From assembly GCA_027625915.1 (NCBI GenBank), contig JANTQA010000057.1, positions 1 through 64,000 of the forward strand: a DNA stretch of 64,000 bases. Reading direction: 5' to 3'. The notes below the pieces were generated by a model. That model did not search any database, was not told where the DNA came from, and was given only the letters and a program-made list of their open reading frames with translations. This DNA comes from Anaeramoeba flamelloides (Eukaryota > Metamonada > Anaeramoebidae). Both the position numbers and the translations under genes were made by a program. Below are positions 34,428-47,300 of the stretch, in pieces (within the stretch, counting starts at the first letter, position 1; each line of letters begins with the position of its first letter).

Positions 34428-35020
34428 TTACCAATTTCCTTGATAATCAGCACCTCCAACTTTTCTAACTTGTTTCATGATATCTTCATATTCAAATTCA
34501 CTTAATTCGGTACCTGGCCATTCAACAGCAAATTGTTTGATGACTTTTTTGACATCTGATTTGTGAACAGAGACACGTGCTCTTCTCATGACTCCACAGT
34601 TTTCTCCAACCCACACGACAAAAACAAATTTTGGTCTCTTGGATTCTTCGTCTCCAGCAATGACACGAAGATATCCATAGATAACAAGGGTTGGATCAAA
34701 AAGAGATTTCATTTCATCAATTCCACCAGATCCACTTCCGATCATTTCTAAGTCGTTGGTTTTTCCGACATAACCACATGCCATCCTAATTAGAAAAAAA
34801 TTTCAATGACAACCAGAAAATTAAAAAAAAAAAAAATATAAAAAGAATAGAAGATTGTTAATTAAAAAATTTCATAAATCCGAAGGAAAAAAAAAAGGGG
34901 AAAAAATATTGAAAAAAAAAAAAATTAAAAAAAAAAAAGAAATTACCAGTTGGTTTCTGTGTTATCATCTCTGACGTCGTTGTAAGCTTCTTCAATTGCT
35001 GGGTCTTCTACGTTTGCCAT
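34428..35020 (-). CDS. coactosin (ADF-H domain actin-binding protein)
   Basis: Two exons: 34947-35020 (start, MANVEDPAIEEAYNDVRDD...) and 34428-34785, joined across a 161-bp GT-AG intron (34786-34946) that splits the Trp codon of TNW. The 143-residue product has the length of coactosins. The second exon holds the ADF-H core: GSGGIDEMKSLFD, YGYLRVIAGDEESKRPKFVFVVWVGENCGVMRRARVSVHKSDVKKVIKQFAVEW in order, typical of coactosin and not of cofilin. Coactosins bind the side of F-actin and counter capping in the cytoplasm. The C-terminus (YEDIMKQVRKVGGADYQGNW) is as expected. The intron is A-rich. The start is set by the conserved MAxVEDP-like beginning. Confidence 0.95.
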
Positions 35021-36361
35021 TTGAATTACTAATATTAGTAAAAGGGAAGAAAGGGGGGGGAACAAAGAAACAAAAAAGGGGAAAAAGATTAGAAAATGAC
35101 CTTGGGTTCACAAATCGTGTTTTTACAAATAAAAAAAAAAAAAAAAAAAAAAGCAAAAACATTTGTTCGTTAAAAAATAGTGTTTGTTGACAAGAGGAAA
35201 AAAAAAAAAAACATTTAAAAAAGAAAGATCAGAGGCTTTCCAAAACCACAATTATCGATCTTAAAACATCTTTTTATAGGTGCAATATCAGTAGATCATG
35301 AAAAAAAAAAAATAAAACAGAAAAAAAAAAAATAAAAAAAAAAATTTTTACTTATTTAAAATCTGAAAAAAAGGAAATTAAAAAAAATGAAATCGAGATA
35401 AAAGATTAATAATTAAAAAAGAATTCTAAAACTCAACACTCTGTTGCAATTAAAGGATAAACATTTTTTCAATTAAGAAGAGAAAAAAATTAATTCCAAG
35501 ATTTTTGATTTGAGTTCAAAAAAAAGAGTTTTAAAAATAAATTTAAGTAGTGAAAAAAAAACATCACTTACTCAAGAAAACACATTCACCACATCCCGTA
35601 AATTTGATTAATTCTTCAAATTATAAAAAAGTTACTTTGATTCTCAAAAAATGAGTTCTCTCAATTTTGTTTTTTAAATATAAAATATTGAGATTTATGA
35701 AAAACTTTAAAGTATCCAAGAATTTGAAATAGCTTTGGATCCACTCAACCAAATTGTCTAAATTGGATAACTTTTTTGAATTGATTTAAGAAAAAAATAT
35801 TAGATCTCTTGATCAAAGATAATTTGAATATTAAACGTAGTGATAAGAGTATTCTAAAAAGAACTTTTGGTTAACATTACAAATGACACGAAACTTTTTT
35901 TTTCAAGTTTTTCATAAAACCCCCATTAAAAAGAAAAAGAATCCAATTGAAGCCAGTGTAGTATTGACACTCTTTCCAATTTTATCGGTTTTAGGAAAAA
36001 GGGTTTTTACGAACCATATTTAGTTACTTTTTTTGTTGTTTGCCTCACAATTCAAAATCAGATCCTCTGAGATAAAACAATTTTTGAAAGAGAAACACTA
36101 TACGCAATGCTCACTGTTCATCATTTATCAAAAAGACCAAAATTTTCATTCATCTTTCTAAAAGAAAATATCGAACATAACTTTAAAAAAACTAATGGTT
36201 TAAGGGGGTATGGACATTTTCTCCAAATTTTAAGCTTATAAGCTTATTGGAAATTGAATCAAATATAAACTATTTCCTTAACCAAACAAAAGAGTGTTTT
36301 AATAAACACGAGAGTGTCAGATAACTTCTTATAATAAATTTAAAAATCATTTAAAAAAAGG
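35021..36361. other. non-coding upstream of coactosin
   Basis: Purine-rich 5' flank (GGGGGGGG at 35054-35061, A runs at 35131-35151 and 35195-35211), then AT-rich DNA. No gene, RNA or defined promoter element was seen. Confidence 0.5.
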
Positions 36362-36835
36362 TACAGTGGTGGAAATAAACCCTGTTTTTTATTTTAACCT
36401 ATTACTAAAATTTAAATCCTGAAAAAAATATTGGCTAACTGTAGAAATGAAAGACACAAACCAATGGGATTTCGTCAGTATATAAACAAGAAATAGAGTT
36501 TTTTAAATATATTTTAAAAAAGAATTATGCAGATATTGAAAGATAAAAAATGTAATTTTTTGATAAAAAAATGTGAAAAATTTCATTTTCGAATTATTAC
36601 CAAAAAATCATTTAATCTCAGAAATTTTGAAAATATGAAGAAATTTTTGAAACAAAAGTATTTGTTTTAATTGTGCCATTTGGATTAATCAAAGATCTAA
36701 ACTCTAAAGTCAATTAAATCTGAACCAAGAATATATGTGTTTCTTCCTATCTTCAAATACCCAAGGCTGAAAAAAACACTAGTTAAATTATTGTAAAGGG
36801 TAAAGGTGGTCAAAATGGGTTATTATCATCACTGT
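36362..36835. mobile_element. family E MITE, whole copy
   Basis: Ends TACAGTGGTGGAAATAAACC and, complementary, GGGTTATTATCATCACTGTA; TA at both termini. 474 bp, non-coding, with A/T-rich interior matching 17206-17699. Confidence 0.85.
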
Positions 36836-37035
36836 ACCCAAAAAAAAAAAAAACAAACAAAATTTATTCAAGAAATAACAAAGAAAAATCATTTATTTAT
36901 TGATCTTATCTGTAACATGTGAAACAATTACTTATTCTTAATTTGTTTTTATTTACAATCTTAAATGGAAATACTTTTGTTTAAAATTTTTGAGAAAAAA
37001 AATTACAGTTATCAAAATAATGTGTGTAGAAAGAC

Positions 37036-38340
37036 TATAATCAGTGTTTCAAAATATTATCCGTAGCTTTTTTTCTTCTTGCCCCAAGGCAACATCCAAA
37101 CGACTGGCAAATAGTCTACCTAAATTCAAATCAATTTTGAAAGTAAAGGTCTGTTTATTTTCAGTAAAATTTTAATTATTCATACAATTTGTTGAAAAAA
37201 TTCCATAATATTCTCAATTTTTCTGGTTTTTTGTTTTTTTGATGAATATAAATCTTTATAAAAATTTACTCTATTTTTTGAGATTAATTTTGTAATTTGA
37301 TCATTCATTTTTTGAATTTCTTATTAAATAATAGAACTTTAAGAAACCATTACCATATTTTTTTGGGGGTTTATTATCATTTTCTTTGATTTTTTAATGT
37401 ATAGTTCTTCTATAACAAAAAAACATGCTTATTTTTTTGAAACACAAATTAATTTTTTTTGCACGCTTTATTTTCACTACAGTACTTTTTATTTCCCTAG
37501 AATTCCCAAAATCAATTTAAAAATCCTATTTTCATTTAAACTATCTAATTCTTGATTGAGTTCAGAAAATAGGATATTTATTAAATTATTCACCAGAAAT
37601 GAGATTTATTGGATAAATTGGGTTTATTTTATAATTATTCACTGATAAAACCAAATAAATATCTGATAATTTTTACTACCTTTACCCTTTTAGATATTTT
37701 TTCCACAAGCTTTGGATAAAGTATTTCATTGGTTTAATTTTTAGAAACTTTGTAAAATTGGAATGACAATAGAAAAGCACTTTCCCCTGTATTGTTTTAA
37801 AAGTTGAGGTTATACTTGTAAAAAAGGAAATTGAATAAAAAAATATAATCAAGTTATTTGAATTTATTAGTATTTTACATTCAAATGCCAATTACCGTAG
37901 TCAAAATAATTTACAGAAAAGTTTAATATAGTGTTTCCTAATAAAAAGTGTTTTTTTTTTGTTATAGAATAGATTAGTATAATGGATCAGAGGAACCGAA
38001 CAAACCATAAACAAATATGATTTTGGTTTCTTATCGTTCTATTATTTAAAAAGAAATTCAAAAAATAAAGGATCAAATTAGAAAGTTTGCGCCTTAAAAG
38101 TGAAACCGACTGTAGAGAAAATTTTTATCACCATTTATATTCATCAAAAAAACAAAAAATTTGAGAATATTATAAAAAATTATTAAACATTTGCATTTAC
38201 AATTGAAAATTTACTCTAAACATCAATGGATTTACCCCCAAAATTAATTTGAACGTTTGTCTACTACTGGGTAGTTAATTGGATGTGACCTTGGAATAAG
38301 TGGAAAAAACCACGGATTATATTTTGAAACAGGTATTATA
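37036..38340. mobile_element. family F inverted-repeat element, 1.3 kb
   Basis: Left TATAATCAGTGTTTCAAAAT, continuing ATTATCCGTAGC; right end is its approximate complement, ...CCACGGATTATATTTTGAAACAGGTATTATA. Subterminal inverted segments at about 37185-37250 and 38118-38190 extend the symmetry. A half family D end (38083-38115) lies inside. No coding capacity is visible. Flanking and inner parts also match 51230-52390. Confidence 0.7.
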
Positions 38341-41093
38341 GCAATTGGGCAAATATTATTCGGATCAGTATAAAAATACTAAAAAAAGTATAAAAAAATT
38401 ATTTCAGGATATTATGTTTAATATTTGATAAAATTACTTCTTTTGATTTATTGATTTATTTCGAGAAAGGAGTAATCAAAGAAAATTTACTAAATAAAAA
38501 AGAGAAGAAGAGAAATAATTCAAATATTTAAAAACAAAAATATTATATCATTTATATGACCAAATTAAAAACTATCCACTGTCTTTAGGTTAATCAGTAT
38601 TTGAAAGAATTGATTAAAGACCTCTATTTTACTAAATTCTTTGGAATTCTTGAAAAACCACCGTTATACTTTTTTTAATTTGAGAAATTTTCACAAAATA
38701 TATCAAATTTTAAAAAAATCGATGTTGGATTTTTTTCAGTTTTAATGTTTATTGGGAAAATTGATAGATTTTAGTTCGGTTTTTTGATTTTTCTATTTAT
38801 TTTGAAAATAGATTATCACAAAAAAACCTAAAACACTTCACAAATAAAATAGTAAACTACAAAATGGCCTATAACACTTAAAAAATAAAACAAAAAAACT
38901 CAAAAAAACCTAGACACTTGACAGTGCGTGACCCCCCCCCCATAAATACCCTTGAGCAATTATCAAAGAAATGTAACCATCTAAAAATATGTTGTATAGG
39001 TTCCAAGTAATTATTAATTAAAGATAACATTTATTTTATTTATTTATTTTGGATCTTTTCCCAATTGCTCCTTATAATCATATGTTTATAAACTTGCAAT
39101 ACATTTTCAAAATGTAAATAAAAAAGTATCTAAGGTGTAATTTCCAGATCTTTAATAATTATAATAATAATAAAATTCTTTTTTTAAAAAAAGAATAAGT
39201 TTATATTTTCAAAAATTAAAATCACCAAATTGAAAATTATTTAAAAAAACCCAATTCCAATCCACCTTACCCAATTACAAATCTAAACTCTTTTTCAAAC
39301 AAAAGAGTACATATCTCAAATCATCAATACTATTAAATTTGATTGTTAATATAATAATTACTTTTTGGTGATTTTCATTTTAATTATTCTTTTTTTCATT
39401 TTTTTTTTTATTAATGGATATTGGACAACACTAGTATAAAAAAATAAAATTGAAAAAAAAAGACCGACAAAATTATTAATCAATTATCATTTCATCCTTA
39501 TTAATTCTGTTTATTTACAATATAATCAACATTTCAGTTCTTAAAAATCTTGAGGCTATTGTATTTATAGTTTTTAATAGTACCACAATTTTTAAAAGTC
39601 TCCAGTCTAGAAAAAAAGGTTTATTTTGGGGTAAAAAATTTTAAATGGAGGTGACAATGGATTTTCTTTAAACTCAACTTTAGGATATTTTTTAGAAGAG
39701 ATAATAACTAATAGTTTTGAAAAAACTCTACTCTTCTAAAAAAACACAAACACAGAAAAAAATAACTGATGATGAATATTGAAAGTGTCTGTCAAGCACT
39801 GTAGAATGCTGTTGAGTGACTAGGTTTTTTTAATTTAAGAAATCAATCCAATAGCGGTTTTCTTGAAGTTTTCTGTTTTATTTATTAAATCTATTGATTT
39901 TCGTTAGGTTTTTTTGAGTTTTCTATTTATTTAGAAAATCAATAGATTTTCTAAATAAAATAGAAATCCTCAAAAAAACATAGAACACTTCACAAATAAA
40001 CAGAAAACTCAAGAAAACCTAACCGAACTTTTCCAGAATTCAAAAGAATAGAGAAAACCCTTTGATTTTACTCAATTCTTTTAAATTCTGGAAAACCTAA
40101 TGGAAAATCAAAGTAAAAAATATTTTTTCCAATTTAAAACAACAAATAATTATTTAATAGTCCAAACGATTGGTTCCCTATTGAAAATATATTCATCAGA
40201 TTTAAAATACTTTTAAAGTATAATAAAATGACCTCTTAGCTAGAAGCAAAAAAGTTTTCAAATTTTTTACTATTAAATTGAAAAAAAATATTAATAGAAC
40301 CTGGAAAATTGGATTTTCCTACTTAAATTGTAAAAATTCTTGAAAAATATTTTTTGATCAAAGATCTTTTATTAACTAATAGTATTATATTCTAATTGAA
40401 GTTAGTAAAAAGGGTAAAATTAGCAAATATTTAATTTTTATTTTGAAAAAATTTTTTCATGATAGTGAGTTAGAAAATGAAAAAGCAAGATAAGAAGAAA
40501 CCAATTTGGAAATAATCTATCAGTATAAAAATGGAAAGAGTTTAAGTTTGATTTCGAATGGACTAGATATAGGAATTAAGAAAGACTATTATCAAATTGA
40601 TTCATGGAACAAAAAAAAGAGAAAATAAAAAAAAAAAAAATAATTCCAATAAAAATACCCCGATGAATTGCCGTTTTATCTTGAAAATGAGACTTTAAAG
40701 AATAAAATTTTAACCTGTAAAGAGTTATCAATAAAATGTAAAGGACCTTTCCCCAATCTGCAGTGTTCAAGGATTTTTATTGATTTTATTATTTTTTTTT
40801 TTTACAATTTACTAAACGAGATTACTCATTTCAAATAAAAGGGCACATCAATTTTTAAAACAAATAATTTTTATTGTTTTGTTTTAATGAGTTTTAAATA
40901 TAAACTTGAATGTTTATTTATGTTTTAAAGAGTTTCTTATATTTTAGAATGTTACTACAATTAATTTGATTCAATTATGAATAATTCTTGAAAATTTCTG
41001 TTCCCCTTTATTTGAAAAACGAGTTTAGTATATACTTAATTATTTAATGCTGTTATGAAAAAAAAAAAAAAATAATAATAAGCAAATTCAAAA
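38341..41093. other. non-coding
   Basis: No gene recognised. It contains a C9 run at 38931-38939, the foldback at 39857-40019 (separate entry), and a diverged relative of that foldback around 38750-38905. Confidence 0.5.
39857..40019. repeat. foldback of about 80-nt arms
   Basis: The left arm begins GGTTTTCTTGAAGTTTTCTG and the right arm ends with its complement CAGAAAACTCAAGAAAACC. The centre is a near-perfect palindrome, TTTAGAAAATC-aatag-ATTTTCTAAA. Could be a small MITE; the arms differ by a short insertion. Confidence 0.8.
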
Positions 41094-41624
41094 TAAACCC
41101 CGTTCCAAAAATTTGGACACACTCAAAATCAAAAATAGGCAAATAAAACCCAATTTATTGTATTTTTCCAAACTTAATATAAAACAACATTTAAGTAACC
41201 CAGTATTAATGTTTTAATAAGTAATCATTTTAACCCAAATAAAAGAAAAAAATATAAAACTCAAAAATAAAATCATGTGTGTCCAAAATAATGAAACGAG
41301 CGGAACAAAAAATGTGTTGGTAAATTTGTTGAAATTTCACCAATAATTGTTGATCCATCAAATGATAAGATACCCTCGACCAATTGTATGTGATTTTCCA
41401 ATTTAACAAACTCAACACTAACCTTCTATCAACCATTGAAAAAAAAATTCGAGATCTAACGAAACAGATTAGGTTACTGCAAAAAAGGAAATGAAAACAA
41501 AACAAAAAAGACAAAAAATGAAATTGTTCGTAAAATCAAAATTCTTTCCAATTTGAATTTAAAGTTCAGTAATGATGTTCTTTCCACGGTTTAAACTGTG
41601 TCCAAATTTTTGGAATCTAGTTTA
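41094..41624 (+). mobile_element. family A MITE, copy 4
   Basis: Left end TAAACCCCGTTCCAAAAATT, continuing TGGACACAC; right end GTGTCCAAATTTTTGGAA then TCTAGTTTA. 531 bp. The minus strand, 41230-41514, carries the same transposase-like remnant (MVDRRLVLSLLNWKIT) as copy 2. It lies about 160 bp downstream of the importin alpha stop codon. Confidence 0.9.
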
Positions 41625-41787
41625 TATTTTCTTTAACGCACTTGAAAAAATCATAAAAACGAAATAAAAATTTAAAAATTTTTTATCTAAATGTAAATAG
41701 AAATATAACAAAAACAACTATATTTTATCAAAAAAAAAAAAAAAAAAAATATGAAAAAATTTTGGGAGGATATATAAAAGAAATTAT

Positions 41788-44273
41788 TTAAAATTCAGTA
41801 TAATCTTCTATTTCTTCTTTATAAAACGTTTTGAGAATATTTTCAGAATATTCAGAAATTGTTTGATTTTTATGGTTGATTAATTTTTCGATTTTAGTTT
41901 TACCTTCTGCTCTTTCGATATAAACAGCGTACTGATTGGCTACCAAAAGTCCATTATTTTCTTTCATCAACTTGGCTTGGTTACCGTGCTTTAAAATAGT
42001 ATACAAAGCGCTCAATGTTACATTAAGCACATACTCGTCATTAAACTCTAACATGGCACACAATGGGTACAGAATCCCACTTGAAATGAGGAAGTCTATT
42101 TGTTCAATTGTTGCCCCTTCGATAATATTGGTAACCACGATGCAGCATTCCTTTTTAATACTCCAAAGGTCTGTTTTTAAAATTTTCACAAGCTGGTGGA
42201 AGATGTTCTGCTGAAAAAGCTGCCCGAGTTGTTCTGTGGTACCAGCACCCAAATTAGATAAAGCCCAACAAGCCTCCCTTCGTAATATTGGATTTTCGTC
42301 CTTTAAAAAGTCTTTTAAAATGGGAAGAAATCCATTATCGATCACAATTTGAGTCTGAAGATCAGTTCCACTTGAGATATTGCCAAGAATTTTTATACAC
42401 GGTATATATACCTTACTGTTATTATTTTTAAACTGCTCAATAATTATAGGAACAATTTTCAATTCTATTATTGTTTGAATGTTTTCAAGTTCACCAGTCG
42501 AAAACCAACTTAAGCCCCAAAGCGCAGAAGAGCAAATCTCCTGATCTTCGTGTTGGAGTAAATCGTAGAATATAGGGAATGCCTCTTTAATCTTTTTTTT
42601 TTTTTTTTACAAATAAATAAACAAACAAATAAATAATAAGAATAAGAATAATAAAAAAAATAACAAATAGGGGAATATAAATAAATAAATATCATATTTC
42701 AGAAGAATTAGAAAAAAAATCACCAAAAGTACAAAGATAATAACAAAAAATGAAGATATTAATATATATTCAAAAGGTATAATGATAAGAAATTTAGTTT
42801 ACTTCATCAAAATTAGGTGGTGGCTGTTGTTTAACAAAAATAGATAATGTCCAAATTGAATTTTTTAAAAATAATGTTGATTTTTCATTTTTCAGTAAAC
42901 TTATGATTTTTGGAAAAACCTTTAAAGAAAGTATTTGATCTCGATATTCAGCAGATTCCCCAGCTTTTTATTTATTTATTTATTTTATTTATTTTATTGT
43001 TGTTATTTAATTTTAATAAATTAACATGGGAATGAATTTAAAAATAAATACATATATTAATAATTGGATAAAAAAATAGATAAAATAAAAAAAAAAAAAG
43101 GATTGATTGGGAAGTGAAAAAAAATTATATCAGAAAAAAGAAAGATGAAAATGAAATAAAATTAAATAAGATTAAACGAAATACCTATATTCCCTAATCC
43201 CCAAATGGCTTGATCTTGTATTTTTTTGTCTTTAGATGATAATAAACGACAAAATTCAGATATTGCATCATTATTAACAACGTATTCTGTATGGTGACTT
43301 GCACCACTCGCAATGTTTGAAATAATCCATGCGGATTCATACTTTAATAGAAGTTCAATTATTATATTTATTTTGTTTGTATGTTATTAAATATATATAA
43401 ATTATAAATTATTTTAAATTGTTCTTAAACATAAATGATCAAACTTTTATAACATATAAATTACACCCAATTTACAGTTTTCTTAAAAAAAAAAAATAAT
43501 ATTTTCAAAAATTAATTTTCTCATATTTACAATAATATCATAAACTTTTAAAATCACACACGACTATTCCCTTCCAGTTTAAACCACAAATTTTTTTTTA
43601 AAAATAATTAAACATAGAATTCTTTGTTTTTAATAGGGAATGAAGCAAACCCCCAATTCTATGCTGAAATCATTTTTTTTTTGTTTTTGTGTATGATTAA
43701 AAGTACCCTTGTTAGCAAAAAATAAATTTCTATACCTTCTGATTTTTATACTTCCAAAGATAATTTATTGCAAACCCCATTCCAAAAATTTGGAGAAACC
43801 CAAAATCAAATATATAGAAAAAAAAAAATACTTGATTTATTATATTTTTCCAAACAGAATATTTAATTAGGTTTAAGTTACCTAGTATTAATGTTTTTCT
43901 ATAAACTCCATTTCAGAAATTGTGACTAACCTGACATAATAAATTGAAAAAAAAAATTATATATCCTTTAGTATTCAAGAACAACTAAATTATTAAATAG
44001 GATTTGTAATCCACTTTGAATCCATTCTAAATATATAAAAACCCTGATATTTTAATAATTAAAAAAAAATATAACCAAAAAATGAATAAAACATTGAGCC
44101 ACAATTTTTGAAATGAGCATTACGGATTTCTTATTACTCAACTTTAACTGAAAAAAAGTTAAGTAGAAGATTTTTTGCGAATAATTAAATTCATTTTAAA
44201 TGACCTTACATATTCTCAATTTTCTGAGTGATTATTTATCTTTTCGAAGATCTTTTTTTTTTTCCACATGATC

Positions 44274-44319
<46 letters not shown>

Positions 44320-47300
44320 AAAAAGAAAAAGAAAAAGAAAAACAATACAAAAACAAAAATTTGAAAAAGCAAAACAAAAATTTGCAAAATTAGAAAAAAT
44401 GATTCTGATCTCGAATTTGAATATATTTTTTTGAGTAGAATATGGGGATAAACCTTCAAAATAACTTCCATTAACATGATAAAGTGAGTCAAAAATTTTG
44501 AAAAATAGTTTATAATCATTTTTATCCAAATAAAAGAAAAAAAATATAAAACCAAGAATCTCAATCTGTGTGTACAAAAAGATGAAAGTTATAAACTATT
44601 TTTCAGTCAAATACCCAGTTGTAATGGGTGAAATACATGTGTTTAAAGGGTTTGCATGGAAATTAGAAGAAAAAATTTATTTTGGGAAATTTTCAAAATT
44701 TTTCACATTTTTTCACATTTTAGCACATTTTTTTTTTTTGATTTTTTTTTACACCTAATTCAGTTGCAAAATATTTTTTTTATTACAAGATCAATAGTCA
44801 CTTGGTAAAAACGTGTTTTTCCAAGGTTATTGAAACCATGGTAATGATTGTTGAGAAATCATATTGATTTCTATTGGAATTTTTATTTGATCTTTGATCC
44901 TGATATTTGTTTAATAAATTTGAAAAATTTTCACTTCATTTTCATTTACTTTTTCAAATAGAGGCCACAAATACCAACACACTTCGTTTGGGGACTTGAT
45001 TTCTAAAAGAAAAGTATGAAAAATGAAGTGAAAATTGTTTCCTATTTATTATTCAAATACTAATAGAAGGTCAAAACGAACATTGTTTTTTTTCTCAATT
45101 GATCCCTAAGAATTTGAGTTTTTCAATTTTTAAGAAAATTTATTGATTAATTAGTTTTCAATCAGACATATATCAACAATTCTTTGATATGTATTATTCT
45201 TCTTATTTTTTATTTGTTCTTCAAAGGTCAATTATATAAAATAATTGATATTTGAAAAAAACTTTGGGCCACTTTGACTGAAACAGAGTTTAGAACAAAA
45301 AATTGTATTAATAAATTTGTTGAAATTTCAACCAACGATTATCAATCGATCAAATGATTAGATACCACCAATTAATTTTATGTGATTTTTCTATTTAACT
45401 AAACTCAACTTTAACCTTCTGTCAACCTTCATGAGAAAAAAATTTTTCGATATAAGAAAACAGATTACTTAACGAGAAAGTAAAAGGAAATGAAAACAAA
45501 AGAGAAAAGACAAAAAATGAAAAAATAGTTTGTAAAATCAAAATTATTTCAAAATTAAATGAAAAAGTGTAGTATTGTTATTCTTTCAACTGCTTTAACT
45601 GTGTCCAAATTTTTGGAATTTAGTTTATTATGATTGAGTTTTTATTTTTAATTTCGTTTTAAAATCTCTCTTTTTTTTGGACTTGGGTTTTATTTTTAAA
45701 TCAAGCAAAAAAGGAAAAAAAATATTTGAAAATGTTAATTTTTACTACCATTTTGCAGTTAAAAAAGGTAATGATTTTTTTTGCCATTTTTGATTTAAAT
45801 TTTTTTTTTTATTCTTATTTATCCCAAGTTCCATGCTAAAAGAGGGTAAAGTGTAATATCCTTTCTTTTCAAAACGTAGTTTTTCACAGTATAGATACCT
45901 TTTTCTAAATTGTGAACTAATCTGTATATTTAGATTTAATTCTAAAAATAAAGTGTTTTCTGTTTTATCTTGAATAAATTAAAAATAAAATGGCTTTAGA
46001 CTATATAAACTATACATTTACCAATTTCATTGAAATATTGATGAACTTCACGGGTAGGGCAAATTGTGAATTTGTCATTTTTTGAGAAATCTAATTATTA
46101 ATATATTTATACTCTTGGGCAAACTGTTTCCGTATCAGGTAAAATTTTAAAACCCACATTATACATCTAATTCAAATTTCTATTGAGAATGGGGATTTGT
46201 AGATATTGGGAACAGCCGATTATTTTGTACCACCGACATTTTATTGTTTGTCCCATTTTCCATTACATATTACATTTTTTTTTTTTCACAGGCTTGACAA
46301 AAAATTCACACGATTTCAAAGTTCAGAAGAAAAAACCCTTTTAATTGTACTTTGTGGATTTTCAAAATCCACCCGAAAACACAAAAAAGGAGCATTCTAG
46401 CATTAGTCCGTTAGTACTGATGCTATTCAAAATATGACAAATTTGGGATTTATCCCCCCCATTCTGTTTCCCGGTCTTTGGCACTGGTAAAGTTTTAGTA
46501 ATTCAAAAAGTTCGTTCATAAAATCATATAGATAATTCAAATTATTCTCTTTTCAAAAGGTTGGGTTTAAATATTCTTAAAATTCAAATTTTCTTGTTAG
46601 ATTTTGAATATTTGAAAAAACGAATGCAAAATAAAAAAATAGCACTTTATCCACAGTTATTTTCAAAAAGTGAGTGACAAAAGTTTTCAAAAGTGCTGCT
46701 ACTCGGGTTGTCCCAAAGAGCGAGCCAAACAGGTTTAACAAACCACTCATTAAAATTTTGGCCACTTTGTTAAAATACTGTTTTTTGAAATTTAAATGGG
46801 ATAAATTTTCATCTGATTATCTTTCTTTTTATTCTTTTAATATTTGCTTCACATCGGATTTTTAGTTCACCCAATAAATATCAATGTATCGAATAAAAAA
46901 GGACAAACAAACAAATAGAGATCACAAATTACAATCCATTTCTTTGAAATATCTCTTTGAAAAAAAAAAAAAAATAGCAAAATGAAAATGAAAAATTTTT
47001 TCCATTTATTATCCAAATTCAGTTATTTTCCTGTTAACAAATGAAAGTTTTTATTTCAAGTCCCAAAATGTTTTGATTAATTATCTTTTAAAAAAATTCA
47101 AGATCTTCACTGAACCAATTTGAAATGATATTTTTTTCGTCATTTAATTAATCTTTGTATTTGACCATTGATATAAAACTTTCTTATTAATAATTTGATT
47201 TTAAACAGTCACTTTAACTTTACCTGGTATATTTTTTGTTTTTTTTTCCTATTTAGGATTCAAATAACAGTACTTTGAAAGAAAAAAAATTAAACATAAT

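Larger units (their letters stand above)
43770..45627 (+). mobile_element. family A MITE, copy 5, split by two later insertions
   Basis: The left end (CAAACCCCATTCCAAAAATT) and right end (GTGTCCAAATTTTTGGAA then TTTAGTTTA) match copy 4, and its interior continues in order at 44513-44591 and 45293-45627. Two other elements (43902-44512 and 44592-45292) interrupt it, each with TA at the junctions. The pieces add up to about 546 bp, the family length. Confidence 0.85.

Noticed and set aside
44232-44577. Poly-Phe open frames over the long A run
   Set aside because: Artefact of the A39 tract within the family C element.
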